The notes: generated from the letters alone by a model not told the origin. A stretch of 64,000 bases of DNA from Zeaxanthinibacter enoshimensis (GCF_004362865.1 NZ_SNYI01000003.1:558001-622000); one strand, 5' to 3'; positions 7,527 to 16,178 are shown, numbered from the stretch's first letter. Program-made: numbers and translations.

Positions 7527-9235
7527 TAACTGATTTTCATTTCCGCGATGATCCTGTCGATCTTGGCATCCAGTTCTGCACTTACCTTCTCAAAATCTTT
7601 CGCCCTTTGCAGGGGCGCGTTGATGCTGATATAGAATTTGATCTTAGGCTCTGTACCACTGGGCCTGGCTGCCACCCGTGTTCCGTCTGCGGCCACGTAG
7701 ATCAGTACATTAGACTTTGGCAGGTCCAGTTTCTCGGTCTCCCCGGTTTTAAGGTTCCTGGCTTCCCCACTGTTGTAGTCCTCTATTCGCACTACTTCTG
7801 ATCCGTCTATGGATTTGAAAGGGGATTCGCGCAGGTCTACCATCATTTGTTTGATCTCTTCAGCTCCGCTGATTCCCTTCTTGGTCAGGGAAACAAGTTT
7901 CTCTTTATAGAACCCGTATTTCACATAGGCCTGGATAAGTGCTTCGTAAAAAGAACTTCCGTTGGCCTTGGCCATAGCCCCGATCTCGCAAGCAAGCAGG
8001 GTAGAAGTAACGGCATCCTTATCGCGGACAAAATCGCCCACCATAAATCCAAAACTTTCCTCACCGCCACCGATAAAGTGCTGATCCGGGTGGTCCTTGA
8101 TCATTTTAGCGATCCATTTAAAGCCGGTGAGCCCGGTCTTGCATTCTACTTTGTAGGCGTCTGCAAGGGAGTGCATCATCGGGGTGGAAACGATGGTGGA
8201 GGCGATGAATTCATTGCCTTCAAAACCTTGTTTTTTTCTTTCCTCGAGCAGGAACTCGGTCATCAGGATCATAGTCTGGTTCCCGTTCAGTAACTGCATT
8301 TCGCCTTCAAGGTTACGCACAGCGATTCCCAGCCTGTCGCTATCGGGATCAGTACCGATGACAATATCAGCCTGCAACTCCCTGGCTTTAGCCAGCGCCA
8401 TTTCCAAAGCTTCGGGTTCCTCGGGATTGGGTGATTTAACCGTGGGGAAGTTGCCGTCGGGTTTGGCCTGTTCCTCTATGACGGTAACATGCTTGTAACC
8501 GGCTTGTTTCAACACTTCGGGAATGACGGTTATGGATGTGCCGTGCAAGGAAGTAAAAACGATCTTAAAATCGTCTTTCCCGGGGGCATTGAAATCCCCA
8601 TTCTTTACAGAGGCCTTGATAAAGGCATCATCAACCTCGCTGCTGATAAGCTGGATCAGCTCTTCCTTCGCCTTAAAGTTGATATCTTCATATCGCAGGC
8701 TGTCTATTTCTTCGATGATCTCCTTATCCTGTGGCGGGACGATCTGCCCTCCATCGGTCCAGTACACCTTGTAGCCATTATATTCCGGCGGATTGTGTGA
8801 AGCAGTCAACACAATTCCGGCCTGGCAGTCCAGGTGCCTTACGGCAAAGGATAATTCGGGCGTAGTACGCAGTTCCGAGAACAGGTATACTTTTATCCCG
8901 TTAGCCGATAGTACCTCGGCTACGGTCTTGGCAAGGGTATCGCTATTGTGTCGGCAATCGTATGCGATGACCACCTTCAGTTCTTGATCGGGGTATACTC
9001 TTTCCAGGTAATTACTGAGTCCCTGGGTGCTTTTGCCAAGAGTATATTTATTGATGCGGTTGGTACCTACTCCCATGATACCGCGCATACCGCCGGTACC
9101 AAATTCGAGATTCTTATAGAAACGTTCCTTGAGTTCTTCGTGGTCCTTCTCAATGAGGTCCTGTATTTCTTTCTTTACCTGCGGATCAAAAAAATCGGTG
9201 AGCCAGGTCTTTGCGGTATCTATTACTGAATTCAT
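7526..9235 (-). CDS. Phosphohexomutase (phosphoglucomutase/phosphomannomutase family)
   Basis: A 569-residue alpha-D-phosphohexomutase. The phosphoserine loop is TASHNPPEYNGYKVY (about residues 143-157), the metal-binding loop is GTDPDSDRLG, the sugar-specificity loop GGGEESFGF, and the phosphate-binding loop RPSGTEPKIKFYIS lies near the C-terminus. It interconverts hexose-1- and 6-phosphates, feeding sugar nucleotides, glycogen or trehalose. Length and motifs fit the longer 'phospho-sugar mutase' (PgcA-like) group, about 570 residues, common in Bacteroidetes and Firmicutes. Whether glucose, mannose or both are used cannot be told. It is the first gene of a two-gene unit with the exporter downstream. 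Confidence 0.92.
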   Translation of the reverse strand: MNSVIDTAKTWLTDFFDPQVKKEIQDLIEKDHEELKERFYKNLEFGTGGMRGIMGVGTNRINKYTLGKSTQGLSNYLERVYPDQELKVVIAYDCRHNSDTLAKTVAEVLSANGIKVYLFSELRTTPELSFAVRHLDCQAGIVLTASHNPPEYNGYKVYWTDGGQIVPPQDKEIIEEIDSLRYEDINFKAKEELIQLISSEVDDAFIKASVKNGDFNAPGKDDFKIVFTSLHGTSITVIPEVLKQAGYKHVTVIEEQAKPDGNFPTVKSPNPEEPEALEMALAKARELQADIVIGTDPDSDRLGIAVRNLEGEMQLLNGNQTMILMTEFLLEERKKQGFEGNEFIASTIVSTPMMHSLADAYKVECKTGLTGFKWIAKMIKDHPDQHFIGGGEESFGFMVGDFVRDKDAVTSTLLACEIGAMAKANGSSFYEALIQAYVKYGFYKEKLVSLTKKGISGAEEIKQMMVDLRESPFKSIDGSEVVRIEDYNSGEARNLKTGETEKLDLPKSNVLIYVAADGTRVAARPSGTEPKIKFYISINAPLQRAKDFEKVSAELDAKIDRIIAEMKIS

Positions 9236-9331
9236 GGATATACTTTGGAGTTGAACAGTATAAAATTACGTTAGAAAATTGAATTTACGGGGCTTCCCCC
9301 GATATTCATCGGCTGGGCAGGGCCAGCCCGG

Positions 9332-10279
9332 TTATTCGTTAAGGCGATCGATGATCTTGTAACTAGGGCCCTGCTTCTTGTTCCTCAATATGATCTCCCC
9401 AAGAAAACCGGCGAGGAAAAACTGTGTCCCGATGATCATTGCGGTAAGGGCCACGAAAAATTGTGGGCGATCCGTAATCAGCCTGTCATAAGGATTGATA
9501 AAAAGCTTGTCTATGCCCAGGTAAAGGGCAAATCCAAAGCCGATAATAAACATGAGAACACCCAGGGCGCCGAAGAGGTGCATGGGCCTGCGCCCAAATT
9601 TGGACACAAACCAGATGGTGATCAGGTCCAGGAAACCGTTGATAAATCGTTCCATACCAAATTTTGTCCTGCCGTATTTACGGGCCTGGTGCTGTACTAT
9701 TTTTTCGCCAATCCTCGGGTAGCCGGCATTTTTGACCAATACCGGGATATAGCGATGCATTTCGCCCGAGACCTCGATGTTCTTAACCACATCAGAACGG
9801 AACGCTTTCAGCCCGCAGTTAAAGTCGTGCAACCGCACCCCGGAGGTACGACGTGCAGCCCAGTTGAAAAGCTTCGACGGCAGGTTTTTACTAAAAACAG
9901 AATCGTAGCGTACTTTTTTCCAGCCGGAAACCAGGTCAAAAGAGTCCCTGCTGATCATTTCGAAAAGCTCGGGGATCTCCTCGGGGTTATCCTGCAGATC
10001 GGCATCCATGGTGATGACCACTTCACCGCGGGCCTGAAGGAACCCGGCGTGCAAGGCCTGCGATTTTCCGAAATTCTTGGAAAAACGAATCCCTTTTACA
10101 CAGGGATTCTTGCGCGCCAGGGAAACTATCCGGTCCCAGGAACCGTCGTTACTACCGTCGTCAATAAATAAGATCTCGTATGAGTACTGATTGGATTTCA
10201 TCACCCGGACGATCCAATCGTGTAATTCCTCTAAGGACTCCTCTTCATTGAGCAGGGGAATAACTACCGATATGTTCAT
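9332..10279 (-). CDS. Family 2 glycosyltransferase with two C-terminal membrane spans (DPM1/GtrB-like)
   Basis: A 315-residue GT2 enzyme. The nucleotide-sugar fold starts at VVIPLLNEEESLEEL and has FIDDGSNDGS and the metal-binding TMDADLQDNPEEIPEL segment. Two membrane helices follow at about residues 230-255 and 270-295. This architecture matches polyprenyl-phosphate glycosyltransferases (DPM1, GtrB, ArnC-like) that charge undecaprenyl phosphate with one sugar for cell-envelope glycosylation or lipid modification. The donor sugar cannot be predicted. It is transcribed with, but separated by about 100 bases from, the phosphohexomutase downstream; a short GGCTGG/CCAGCC hairpin without a T run lies just past its stop. 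Confidence 0.9.
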   Translation of the reverse strand: MNISVVIPLLNEEESLEELHDWIVRVMKSNQYSYEILFIDDGSNDGSWDRIVSLARKNPCVKGIRFSKNFGKSQALHAGFLQARGEVVITMDADLQDNPEEIPELFEMISRDSFDLVSGWKKVRYDSVFSKNLPSKLFNWAARRTSGVRLHDFNCGLKAFRSDVVKNIEVSGEMHRYIPVLVKNAGYPRIGEKIVQHQARKYGRTKFGMERFINGFLDLITIWFVSKFGRRPMHLFGALGVLMFIIGFGFALYLGIDKLFINPYDRLITDRPQFFVALTAMIIGTQFFLAGFLGEIILRNKKQGPSYKIIDRLNE

Positions 10280-10322
10280 AATGTATTTCGCCTATTTCTC
10301 CCCAAAAGTACAATATTACTTC

Positions 10323-10841
10323 TTAATAGGCGGGCCGGGATTTCTTCATGACCAGGCCTGCGATAAGACCTATGATCAGTCCGGAAATGATGCTGATAAT
10401 AAGGATCACCGGGTAACCGATCCAGAAGAATTTCATTCCCATTTCCTTTTGTTGCGCAGCCTGGTCAGCGGTGAGCTGGCCGGATTCTACCAGTTCTGCC
10501 ATTTGGATATCCATTACCTTGGAGGCAAAATCAGGATCCAGGAAATTGGTCAGGATAAGCTGGTACACAATAAAGATCAGGGCGGAGACCAGGGAAATTC
10601 CTGCACCCAGTTTCAGGGCTTCACTCAACGTCAGGTATCCTTCATTCGCTTTCTTATACGCATGGATACCAAAGACGATCACCGCGGCAGACATCACTAC
10701 GGAAATTACCTGGTTAAGGGGTTCACGGGAGGTATGAGCATCCATGGAAAAGAGCATGAGTGCAAAAATGATACTCAGGCCGCCGAGGATGGCGCCATAG
10801 GTTAATGAGAATTTTCCGGTGGTTGGTGGTTTAGTTTCCAT
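10323..10841 (-). CDS. DUF4199 family membrane protein
   Basis: A 172-residue protein with four predicted membrane helices (around residues 17-33, 45-62, 80-100 and 140-165). An extramembrane stretch rich in Glu, Gln and Ala separates helices 3 and 4 (MDIQMAELVESGQLTADQAA). This layout matches DUF4199, a family largely confined to Bacteroidetes, often encoded next to a DPM1-like glycosyltransferase as here (gap 43 bases, same strand). That association suggests a helper role in envelope glycolipid synthesis, but no function is established. The C-terminus is basic (MKKSRPAY). Confidence 0.85.
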   Translation of the reverse strand: METKPPTTGKFSLTYGAILGGLSIIFALMLFSMDAHTSREPLNQVISVVMSAAVIVFGIHAYKKANEGYLTLSEALKLGAGISLVSALIFIVYQLILTNFLDPDFASKVMDIQMAELVESGQLTADQAAQQKEMGMKFFWIGYPVILIISIISGLIIGLIAGLVMKKSRPAY

Positions 10842-10943
10842 AATTAAATTAGGTTGATCAGTTGGTTAGTTAGTATTTGAACCTTTACATTTGTTACAGA
10901 TTAAAGGTACATTTTTTTTGTGTTCTTTTTTTTGATAAAGATT

Positions 10944-10972
10944 GTTGTTTCCTCAAAAAAAGATTACATTTG
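10944..10972 (+). promoter_or_regulatory. rpmE2: Promoter of rpmE2
   Basis: GTTG at 10944-10947 and an exact TAnnTTTG element (TACATTTG, 10965-10972) are 17 bases apart, matching the Bacteroidetes -33/-7 pattern. Transcription should begin near 10978, leaving a leader of about 32 bases. A second exact -7 element (10886-10893) lies further upstream and might be a tandem promoter. Confidence 0.7.
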
Positions 10973-11009
10973 CAGCCTTAAATTTTAGATAGATTAAAGC
11001 AGATTTGCG

Positions 11010-11306
11010 ATGAAAAAAGGTATACACCCAGAAAATTATAGATTAGTAGCGTTTAAAGACATGTCTAACGAGGATGTTTTTATTACGAAATCTACTGCGG
11101 AAACCAAAGAGACATTGACGGTTGATGGTGTTGAATATCCTCTGGTGAAATTAGAGATCTCAAGAACATCGCATCCTTTCTACACCGGTAAGTCTAAACT
11201 TATTGATACCGCTGGACGAATTGATAAGTTCAAGAGCAAGTACAAGAAATTCAAGAAAGAAGAGGCTAAAGCTCCAGAAGCTGACGCTAAATCTGAGAAG
11301 AAATAA
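11010..11306 (+). CDS. rpmE2: Ribosomal protein L31, type B
   Basis: A 98-residue 50S protein beginning [19 protein letters not shown] and containing [20 protein letters not shown], the typical L31 core. It has no cysteine at all, so it is the zinc-independent C- form (type B, YkgM-like). The last 15 residues form a Lys/Ala/Glu-rich tail beyond the core. It is a single-gene transcript with its own promoter and a strong terminator. In organisms that have both types, type B replaces the zinc form under zinc shortage; many Bacteroidetes appear to have only type B, which would make it constitutive here. Whether a C+ copy exists elsewhere cannot be seen. Confidence 0.96.
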   Translation: MKKGIHPENYRLVAFKDMSNEDVFITKSTAETKETLTVDGVEYPLVKLEISRTSHPFYTGKSKLIDTAGRIDKFKSKYKKFKKEEAKAPEADAKSEKK

Positions 11307-11336
11307 GGGAATAATTCTTCATTCCTGAAAGAATGT

Positions 11337-11373
11337 ACGCCCCCGATAGAACATCGGGGGCGTTATTTTTTTA
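11337..11373 (+). terminator. rpmE2: Intrinsic terminator of rpmE2
   Basis: A perfect 11-base-pair stem (ACGCCCCCGAT/ATCGGGGGCGT, loop AGAAC) is followed by TTATTTTTTT. It lies 30 bases after the rpmE2 stop and about 20 bases before the next start codon. Confidence 0.93.
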
Positions 11374-11394
11374 ATTTTATCCCAAAATTCTTCC

Positions 11395-12576
11395 ATGAAC
11401 TGTATTCTTTACGACGGGCCGGAACGCGGCTCCTTGCTTCCTTTTACATTTACCCGCCCGGTATGTGATGTACGGATCGGGATCCTCACCATCCGTGAAA
11501 AATGGGAACACCGGTTGAAGACCGGGGTCTCCTGCCATACAGAAGAATACCTTGCTGAGAAATTTCCCCTGAAACTGCAAAAAGACAACCTTTTTATCAA
11601 TGGTGGCGTGCTGCCCGATGACCAACTCCTGAAGGCCCTGGAAGATCTTGAAACAGGCCAGGCTTTAAGTCGTGATGGAGAACGGATCGCTTACCGTGCC
11701 GAGGGTATTATGCCGGAGGAAGAACTGGAAAAACTGGAAACCATCGAGTTCAGTTCTGAATACACGAGGATCAGGAATACCTGGGATATTTTTTCCCTGA
11801 ACGGGATCGCCCTCGAAGCCGATTTTGAAATGCTGACCAAAGGCCGTAAAAGTGCAGCAATTTCATCAACCAACGGACTGATCAATCCTGAACGCATCTT
11901 CCTTGAAGAAGGAGCCAGGGTAGAATACTGTATCCTGAATGCTACAGAGGGACCTATCTATATTGGCAGGGATGCCGAGGTGATGGAAGGCTGTAATATC
12001 CGTGGGGGCTTTGCCCTGGGCGAACACGGCGTGGTGAAGATGGGAGCCAAGATCTACGGCCCCACAACGGCAGGACCTTACTGCAAGATAGGGGGGGAGA
12101 TCAGTAACTCCGTACTCTTTGGCTACTCCAGCAAAGGTCATGATGGTTACCTTGGAAACTCCGTACTGGGAGAATGGTGCAATATAGGGGCCGACTCAAA
12201 CACCTCTAACCTGAAGAACAATTACGCCAAAGTAAAACTCTGGAACTATAATACGGGGCGGTTTGAACAGACCGGGCTGCAATTCTGCGGCCTGATGATG
12301 GGGGATCACAGTAAATCCGCCATCGATACCATGTTCAATACAGGAACTGTAGTGGGGGTGAGTACCAACATTTTCTCTGCCGGTTTCCCCAGGAATTTTG
12401 TACCAAGCTTTAGCTGGGGAGGAGCCTCTGGATTTACGACATACCAGACTTCCAAGGCTTTTGAGACCGCCAAGGTAGTGATGGCCAGGAGGAATATAGA
12501 TTTCTCAGACATGGAAGCGCGGATCCTGCAAGCTGTGTTTGAGCAGACACGTAAATACAGGAAAGACGAGTCTTAA
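11395..12576 (+). CDS. GlmU-like sugar nucleotidyltransferase-family protein (NTP_transf_4)
   Basis: A 393-residue protein with a nucleotidyltransferase-like N-terminal half and a left-handed beta-helix C-terminal half. The latter shows hexapeptide spacing such as VEYCILNATEGPIYIGRDAE, MEGCNIRG and GEISNSVLFGYSSKGHDGYL. This is the order seen in GlmU. However, the N-terminus reads MNCILYDGPERGSLLPFTF and lacks the canonical LxxGxGTRM nucleotide-binding loop, as is usual in the NTP_transf_4 family, common in Bacteroidetes as 'GlmU family protein'. A role in UDP-GlcNAc or other activated-sugar synthesis is plausible but unproven. It follows rpmE2 after a terminator and precedes mtaB. Confidence 0.8.
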   Translation: MNCILYDGPERGSLLPFTFTRPVCDVRIGILTIREKWEHRLKTGVSCHTEEYLAEKFPLKLQKDNLFINGGVLPDDQLLKALEDLETGQALSRDGERIAYRAEGIMPEEELEKLETIEFSSEYTRIRNTWDIFSLNGIALEADFEMLTKGRKSAAISSTNGLINPERIFLEEGARVEYCILNATEGPIYIGRDAEVMEGCNIRGGFALGEHGVVKMGAKIYGPTTAGPYCKIGGEISNSVLFGYSSKGHDGYLGNSVLGEWCNIGADSNTSNLKNNYAKVKLWNYNTGRFEQTGLQFCGLMMGDHSKSAIDTMFNTGTVVGVSTNIFSAGFPRNFVPSFSWGGASGFTTYQTSKAFETAKVVMARRNIDFSDMEARILQAVFEQTRKYRKDES

Positions 12577-12644
12577 GTCCTGCCAGCCTGTTTATTAGGA
12601 ATTTTTAAGACCACCTCTGTCTTCGTCCTTCGGATCAAAGGTGG

Positions 12645-12652
12645 TATATTTG
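12645..12652 (+). promoter_or_regulatory. mtaB: Probable -7 element of the mtaB promoter
   Basis: TATATTTG is an exact TAnnTTTG match, 30 bases before the proposed TTG start. The -33 side is weak (TTCG near 12629). The 5' part overlaps an ACCACCT/AGGTGGT inverted repeat (12610-12616 with 12639-12645) that might form a hairpin at the end of the preceding transcript. Confidence 0.5.
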
Positions 12653-12681
12653 CAGTCCTTTAATCGGAAAAGCATCAGAAA

Positions 12682-14013
12682 TTGAAAAAGAAAGTCGCTT
12701 TTTATACCCTGGGTTGCAAACTGAACTTCTCAGAGACGTCGACCATTGCTCGTGGTTTCGAGGAAGAGGGATTTGAGAAAGTCTCTTTTGCAGACCCGGC
12801 AGATATGTACGTGATCAATACCTGTTCCGTTACAGAGAATGCTGACAAGCGATTTAAAACTATCGTGAAGCAGGCCCAGCAGGCGAACCCGGATGCATTT
12901 ATTGCGGCAATTGGCTGTTATGCCCAATTGAAACCCGAGGAACTGATCGCTGTGAACGGGGTAGACCTGGTACTGGGCGCTTCAGAGAAATTCAAGCTTA
13001 CCGATTACATCAACGATCTCAGTAAGAATGATTTTGGCGAGATCCACGCCTGCGAGATCGAGGATGTGGACCAGTATATAGGGAGTTATGCCATAGGAGA
13101 CAGGACCCGGGCATTCCTGAAGGTACAGGACGGCTGTGATTATAAATGTACCTACTGTACTATCCCGCTTGCCCGTGGAATCTCGCGTAGTGATGCATTA
13201 CCCAATGTATTGAAGAACGCCTCGGAGATCGCTTCGCAGGGGATCAAGGAGATAGTGCTGACCGGTGTAAATATTGGCGATTACGGAAAAGGAGAATTCG
13301 GTAACAAAAAACATGACCATACCTTTCTTGACCTGGTCAAGGCCCTGGATACCGTTGAGGGAATTCACAGGCTGCGCATCTCATCCATAGAGCCCAACCT
13401 TCTGAAGAACGAGACGATCGACTTCGTCGCGGAAAGCGACACCTTTGTGCCTCATTTCCATATCCCGCTGCAGAGTGGGAGTGACGACATCCTAAAAAAG
13501 ATGCGCCGGCGCTACCTGACTGATCTTTATTCAGACAGGGTTGCCCGGATCCGGCAGGTGATGCCGGATGCATGTATAGGAGTGGATGTTATTGTGGGCT
13601 TTCCCGGCGAAACAGACGAACATTTTCTCGAGACCTACCATTTCCTGAATGAACTGGATATTTCTTACCTCCACGTCTTCACGTATTCTGAAAGGGACAA
13701 TACTCTTGCAGCGAATATGGAGAACCCGGTTCCTAAAAGGGTCAGGGCAAAAAGAAGTAAGATGCTGAGAGGGTTATCTGTGAAAAAGCGCCGTGCATTT
13801 TACGAAAGCCAGTTGGGAAGCCGTCAGACCGTACTTTTTGAAGGTGAGAATAAGCAGGGGTATATCCATGGCTTTACCGAGAATTACGTTAAGGTGAAGG
13901 CGCCCTGGGATCCTGCCCTTGTCAATACCCTGCACGAGGTTGTCCTGGATCGTATAGATGAAGACGGGTTGGTGCGATTTGAATTTGCGCGGGAACACGC
14001 CAGGGTAGTATAA
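12682..14013 (+). CDS. mtaB: tRNA t6A37 methylthiotransferase MtaB
   Basis: A 443-residue radical-SAM methylthiotransferase that converts t6A at position 37 of tRNA to ms2t6A. The N-terminal domain carries the three cluster cysteines C12 (TLGCKLN), C48 (INTCSVT) and C79 (AIGCYAQ). The radical-SAM cluster is C152-x3-C156-x2-C159 (GCDYKCTYC). The C-terminal 65 residues fit a TRAM RNA-binding domain. TLGCKLN and the overall length separate MtaB from MiaB and RimO. The start is a TTG at 12682: the conserved sequence starts right after it and the next ATG would remove the first cysteine. A -7 promoter element lies 30 bases upstream. Confidence 0.93.
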   Translation: MKKKVAFYTLGCKLNFSETSTIARGFEEEGFEKVSFADPADMYVINTCSVTENADKRFKTIVKQAQQANPDAFIAAIGCYAQLKPEELIAVNGVDLVLGASEKFKLTDYINDLSKNDFGEIHACEIEDVDQYIGSYAIGDRTRAFLKVQDGCDYKCTYCTIPLARGISRSDALPNVLKNASEIASQGIKEIVLTGVNIGDYGKGEFGNKKHDHTFLDLVKALDTVEGIHRLRISSIEPNLLKNETIDFVAESDTFVPHFHIPLQSGSDDILKKMRRRYLTDLYSDRVARIRQVMPDACIGVDVIVGFPGETDEHFLETYHFLNELDISYLHVFTYSERDNTLAANMENPVPKRVRAKRSKMLRGLSVKKRRAFYESQLGSRQTVLFEGENKQGYIHGFTENYVKVKAPWDPALVNTLHEVVLDRIDEDGLVRFEFAREHARVV

Positions 14014-14038
14014 AAAAAAACCTCCCGATTGGGAGGTT
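14012..14038 (-). terminator. Terminator of the small GNAT gene, overlapping the mtaB stop
   Basis: The stem AACCTCCC/GGGAGGTT (loop GATT) is followed on the minus strand by nine T (14012-14020). On the plus strand no T run follows, so it serves the minus-strand gene ending at 14046. Its T run begins inside the mtaB stop codon. Confidence 0.85.
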
Positions 14039-14045
14039 GATAGGA

Positions 14046-14339
14046 TCATATCCTGATGCCAACGGGCAGCATCTCTTTGTATTGTCTGTTCTTTCGAACA
14101 AAGCCTGCAATCTCAGGACTAGTTGGAACTACTCTTAAATTCTCCTCCTGGATATGGTGCAGTACTGATTTGATAAAATCTTCTGTAAACCCTTCTTTCG
14201 TAATCTCTTCCGGAACTACCAGTTTGGTAAGAAATACTTTCCTCTCTTGTGAAGAATATTCAATCTTAGCCAAGTGACCATCAACTGTTGTTTCAAATTG
14301 ACGCAGGAAGCTGTTGTCCTTAATTGCTACTTCATTCAT
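14046..14339 (-). CDS. Small GNAT-fold N-acetyltransferase (NATD1/YjdJ-like)
   Basis: A 97-residue protein of the short GCN5-related group typified by YjdJ and human NATD1. Hallmarks are the beta-strand segment HLAKIEYSSQERKVFLTKLVV, the helix LVxxVLxHIxEEN-like region (FIKSVLHHIQEENLRVVPTS) and the closing RKNRQYKEMLP. The usual family Cys-Pro (CPF) at the active-site side is replaced by TSPEIAGF. The acceptor substrate of the group is unknown. It is a single-gene unit with its own terminator, convergent with mtaB. The identification is by pattern and length; catalytic activity is not assured. Confidence 0.7.
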   Translation of the reverse strand: MNEVAIKDNSFLRQFETTVDGHLAKIEYSSQERKVFLTKLVVPEEITKEGFTEDFIKSVLHHIQEENLRVVPTSPEIAGFVRKNRQYKEMLPVGIRI

Positions 14340-14505
14340 ATGGTTTATTTTTAGTGTATCCTCAGAAAAAAAATTACGATCGAAAAGTATCGTAACTTTG
14401 GTATTGGTAAGGGGTGTGGTGTATTTATATTTTTAGCCGAATCTTTTTACAAATCCAGCACAAAAGTAATCAAAAAAATGCTAATTTCCTAGTAAAATCA
14501 AGATA

Positions 14506-15177
14506 TTGAGCGATATACCCCAAACGCGTATCCCGGTTTATCTGATGCCTGGCCTGGCAGCTAATCCCAGTATTTTTGAAAATATCCGGCTACCGGATGA
14601 TACCTTCGAAATACATCGGCTGGAGTGGTTTGTCCCGGAGCGGGGAATGAGCCTGCAGCAGTATGCAGAAAAAATGGCCGAACAGGTAAAGGGAGAACAT
14701 CCTGTACTGCTCGGAGTTTCCTTCGGGGGGCTGCTCGTCCAGGAGATGGCGCGCTTCCTTGATCCCCGGAAAGTGATCATAGTCTCCAGTGTCAAAAACA
14801 AGGGAGAGCTTCCCAGGCGATTGATATTCGCTCGCTACACCCATATCCATAAATTATTACCGACCGGCCTGATCAATAATGTAGAACTACTTGCAAAATA
14901 TGCTTTTGGGGAGACCGTGACCAAGCGGCTGAAACTTTATGAACAATACCTTTCCCTGAGGGATAAGTATTATATAGATTGGTCTATTGATAAGATCGTG
15001 AACTGGCAGCAGAAAGATTGTATGCCGGGGGTAGTTCATATCCATGGGGACCAGGATGCTGTTTTCCCTAAGGAACATATCGGGGAATGTATCACGGTAA
15101 AAGGCGGGACACACACAATGATATTGCATCGTGCACGTTGGTTCAATGAGAACCTGCCTGAAATTATTTTGAAATAG
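14506..15177 (+). CDS. Alpha/beta-hydrolase-like protein
   Basis: A 223-residue protein of the alpha/beta-hydrolase type. The nucleophile elbow is GVSFGGLLVQEMARF (GxSxG, Ser at about residue 73), preceded by the YLMPGLAANPSIFE oxyanion-side loop. A candidate Asp lies in HIHGDQDAVFP, and the last catalytic His in KGGTHTMILHRA. All three triad positions are therefore present. There is no signal peptide, so it should be cytoplasmic. The frame opens at a TTG (14506); the first ATG, 13 codons later, falls inside the conserved first strand, so TTG is preferred. The substrate is unknown. It is about 45 bases before the transglycosylase gene but that gene has its own promoter. Confidence 0.78.
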   Translation: MSDIPQTRIPVYLMPGLAANPSIFENIRLPDDTFEIHRLEWFVPERGMSLQQYAEKMAEQVKGEHPVLLGVSFGGLLVQEMARFLDPRKVIIVSSVKNKGELPRRLIFARYTHIHKLLPTGLINNVELLAKYAFGETVTKRLKLYEQYLSLRDKYYIDWSIDKIVNWQQKDCMPGVVHIHGDQDAVFPKEHIGECITVKGGTHTMILHRARWFNENLPEIILK

Positions 15178-15200
15178 GGAAGGACTATTTAATACCTTTG
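15168..15200 (+). promoter_or_regulatory. Promoter of the lytic transglycosylase-cls unit
   Basis: TTTG (15168-15171) and TACCTTTG (15193-15200) are 21 bases apart, a good match to the Bacteroidetes -33/-7 pattern. The -33 box overlaps the last codons of the preceding hydrolase gene. The start codon follows 21 bases after the -7 element. Confidence 0.72.
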
Positions 15201-15221
15201 AAAGACAAAATAAAATAAAAA

Positions 15222-16178
15222 ATGCGCTTACTGAAAAATATACTGATGGGAATGGGAATAGTGATGGTGATAAGCACCCTGGTGTTTGCAGTTCAACAGC
15301 AGGATCCCATGGAAATGCGTTCGGAAAACGAGGTGCAGCAAACTGTAGATAAGAATGTTGCCAAGAGTTATACGATCACCCCGATCGATATTCCCGAAGA
15401 CCTGAATTTTGCAGGAGAGCCTGTGCCCCAGGAGGACCCGGAGATCATGGAAAGAGTAGACAGGGAATTCCTGGTGAATACCTACTGGCAGTCTAATGCC
15501 CTCTTGCTGATGAAAAGGGCACATAAGTATTTCCCCGTTATAGAACCTATCCTTGCCCGCAACGGTATTCCTGACGATTTTAAATACCTGGCGGTGGCAG
15601 AAAGCGGGCTGCAGAACGTGGTTTCCCCGGCAGGAGCTACCGGGTTCTGGCAGATCATGAAGGCGACAGGTCGCGAATACGGGCTGGAGATCAACGATAA
15701 CGTTGATGAGCGGTACCATCTTGCCAAGGCTACCGAAGCTGCATGTAAGTACCTGCAGAAGTATAAGAATAAGTACGGTACGTGGACCCTGTCTGCGGCT
15801 GCATATAATGCAGGGACAGGGTCTATTGATAAATTCATGGGAATACAGGAAGTAGATGATTATTACGACCTCTTACTGGGTGAAGAGACCGGGCGTTACG
15901 TTTTCCGGATCATGGCGATCAAGGAAATTCTCAGCAACCCTGAAAAATATGGTTTTAAACTGGAGCAGGACGATTATTATACCCAGGTTCCCACCTATGA
16001 AGTAGAGGTAGATGAACCTGTCAGCAATTTTGCAAAATTTGCGAAGATGTACGGGATCAATTATAAAATACTTAAAAGACACAACCCCTGGCTCAGGGAA
16101 CCACACCTGAATAACAGCTCAAGGAAGAAATACAGTATCGAGATCCCCAAGGAAGGTTACTACAATATGAAGCCCTGA
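15222..16178 (+). CDS. Lytic transglycosylase (SLT family, MltD-like)
   Basis: A 318-residue murein-cleaving enzyme. An N-terminal hydrophobic segment (about residues 4-24, ILMGMGIVMVISTLVFAV) acts as a signal peptide or anchor. The SLT domain spans about 110-235 with the catalytic Glu in AVAESGLQNVVSPAGATGFW, then WQIMKATGREYGL and the YNAGTGSID motif. After it comes a degenerate region ending in YGINYKILKRHNPWL, which resembles one LysM-like repeat. It cleaves the MurNAc-GlcNAc bond of peptidoglycan in the periplasm, forming 1,6-anhydroMurNAc. Its stop overlaps the start of cardiolipin synthase (TGATG), so the two envelope enzymes are translationally coupled. Confidence 0.9.
   Translation: MRLLKNILMGMGIVMVISTLVFAVQQQDPMEMRSENEVQQTVDKNVAKSYTITPIDIPEDLNFAGEPVPQEDPEIMERVDREFLVNTYWQSNALLLMKRAHKYFPVIEPILARNGIPDDFKYLAVAESGLQNVVSPAGATGFWQIMKATGREYGLEINDNVDERYHLAKATEAACKYLQKYKNKYGTWTLSAAAYNAGTGSIDKFMGIQEVDDYYDLLLGEETGRYVFRIMAIKEILSNPEKYGFKLEQDDYYTQVPTYEVEVDEPVSNFAKFAKMYGINYKILKRHNPWLREPHLNNSSRKKYSIEIPKEGYYNMKP

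Noticed and set aside
9311-9328. GGCTGG/CCAGCC hairpin after the glycosyltransferase stop as a terminator
   Set aside because: No T run follows on either strand.
9461-10171. A 236-codon open frame on the plus strand, antisense to the GT2 glycosyltransferase
   Set aside because: The minus-strand gene has all the family motifs; the antisense product has no recognisable domain.
10886-10893. A second TACATTTG upstream of rpmE2 as the main promoter
   Set aside because: The element at 10965-10972 has better spacing to a -33 box and to the start codon; the upstream one may be a minor tandem promoter.
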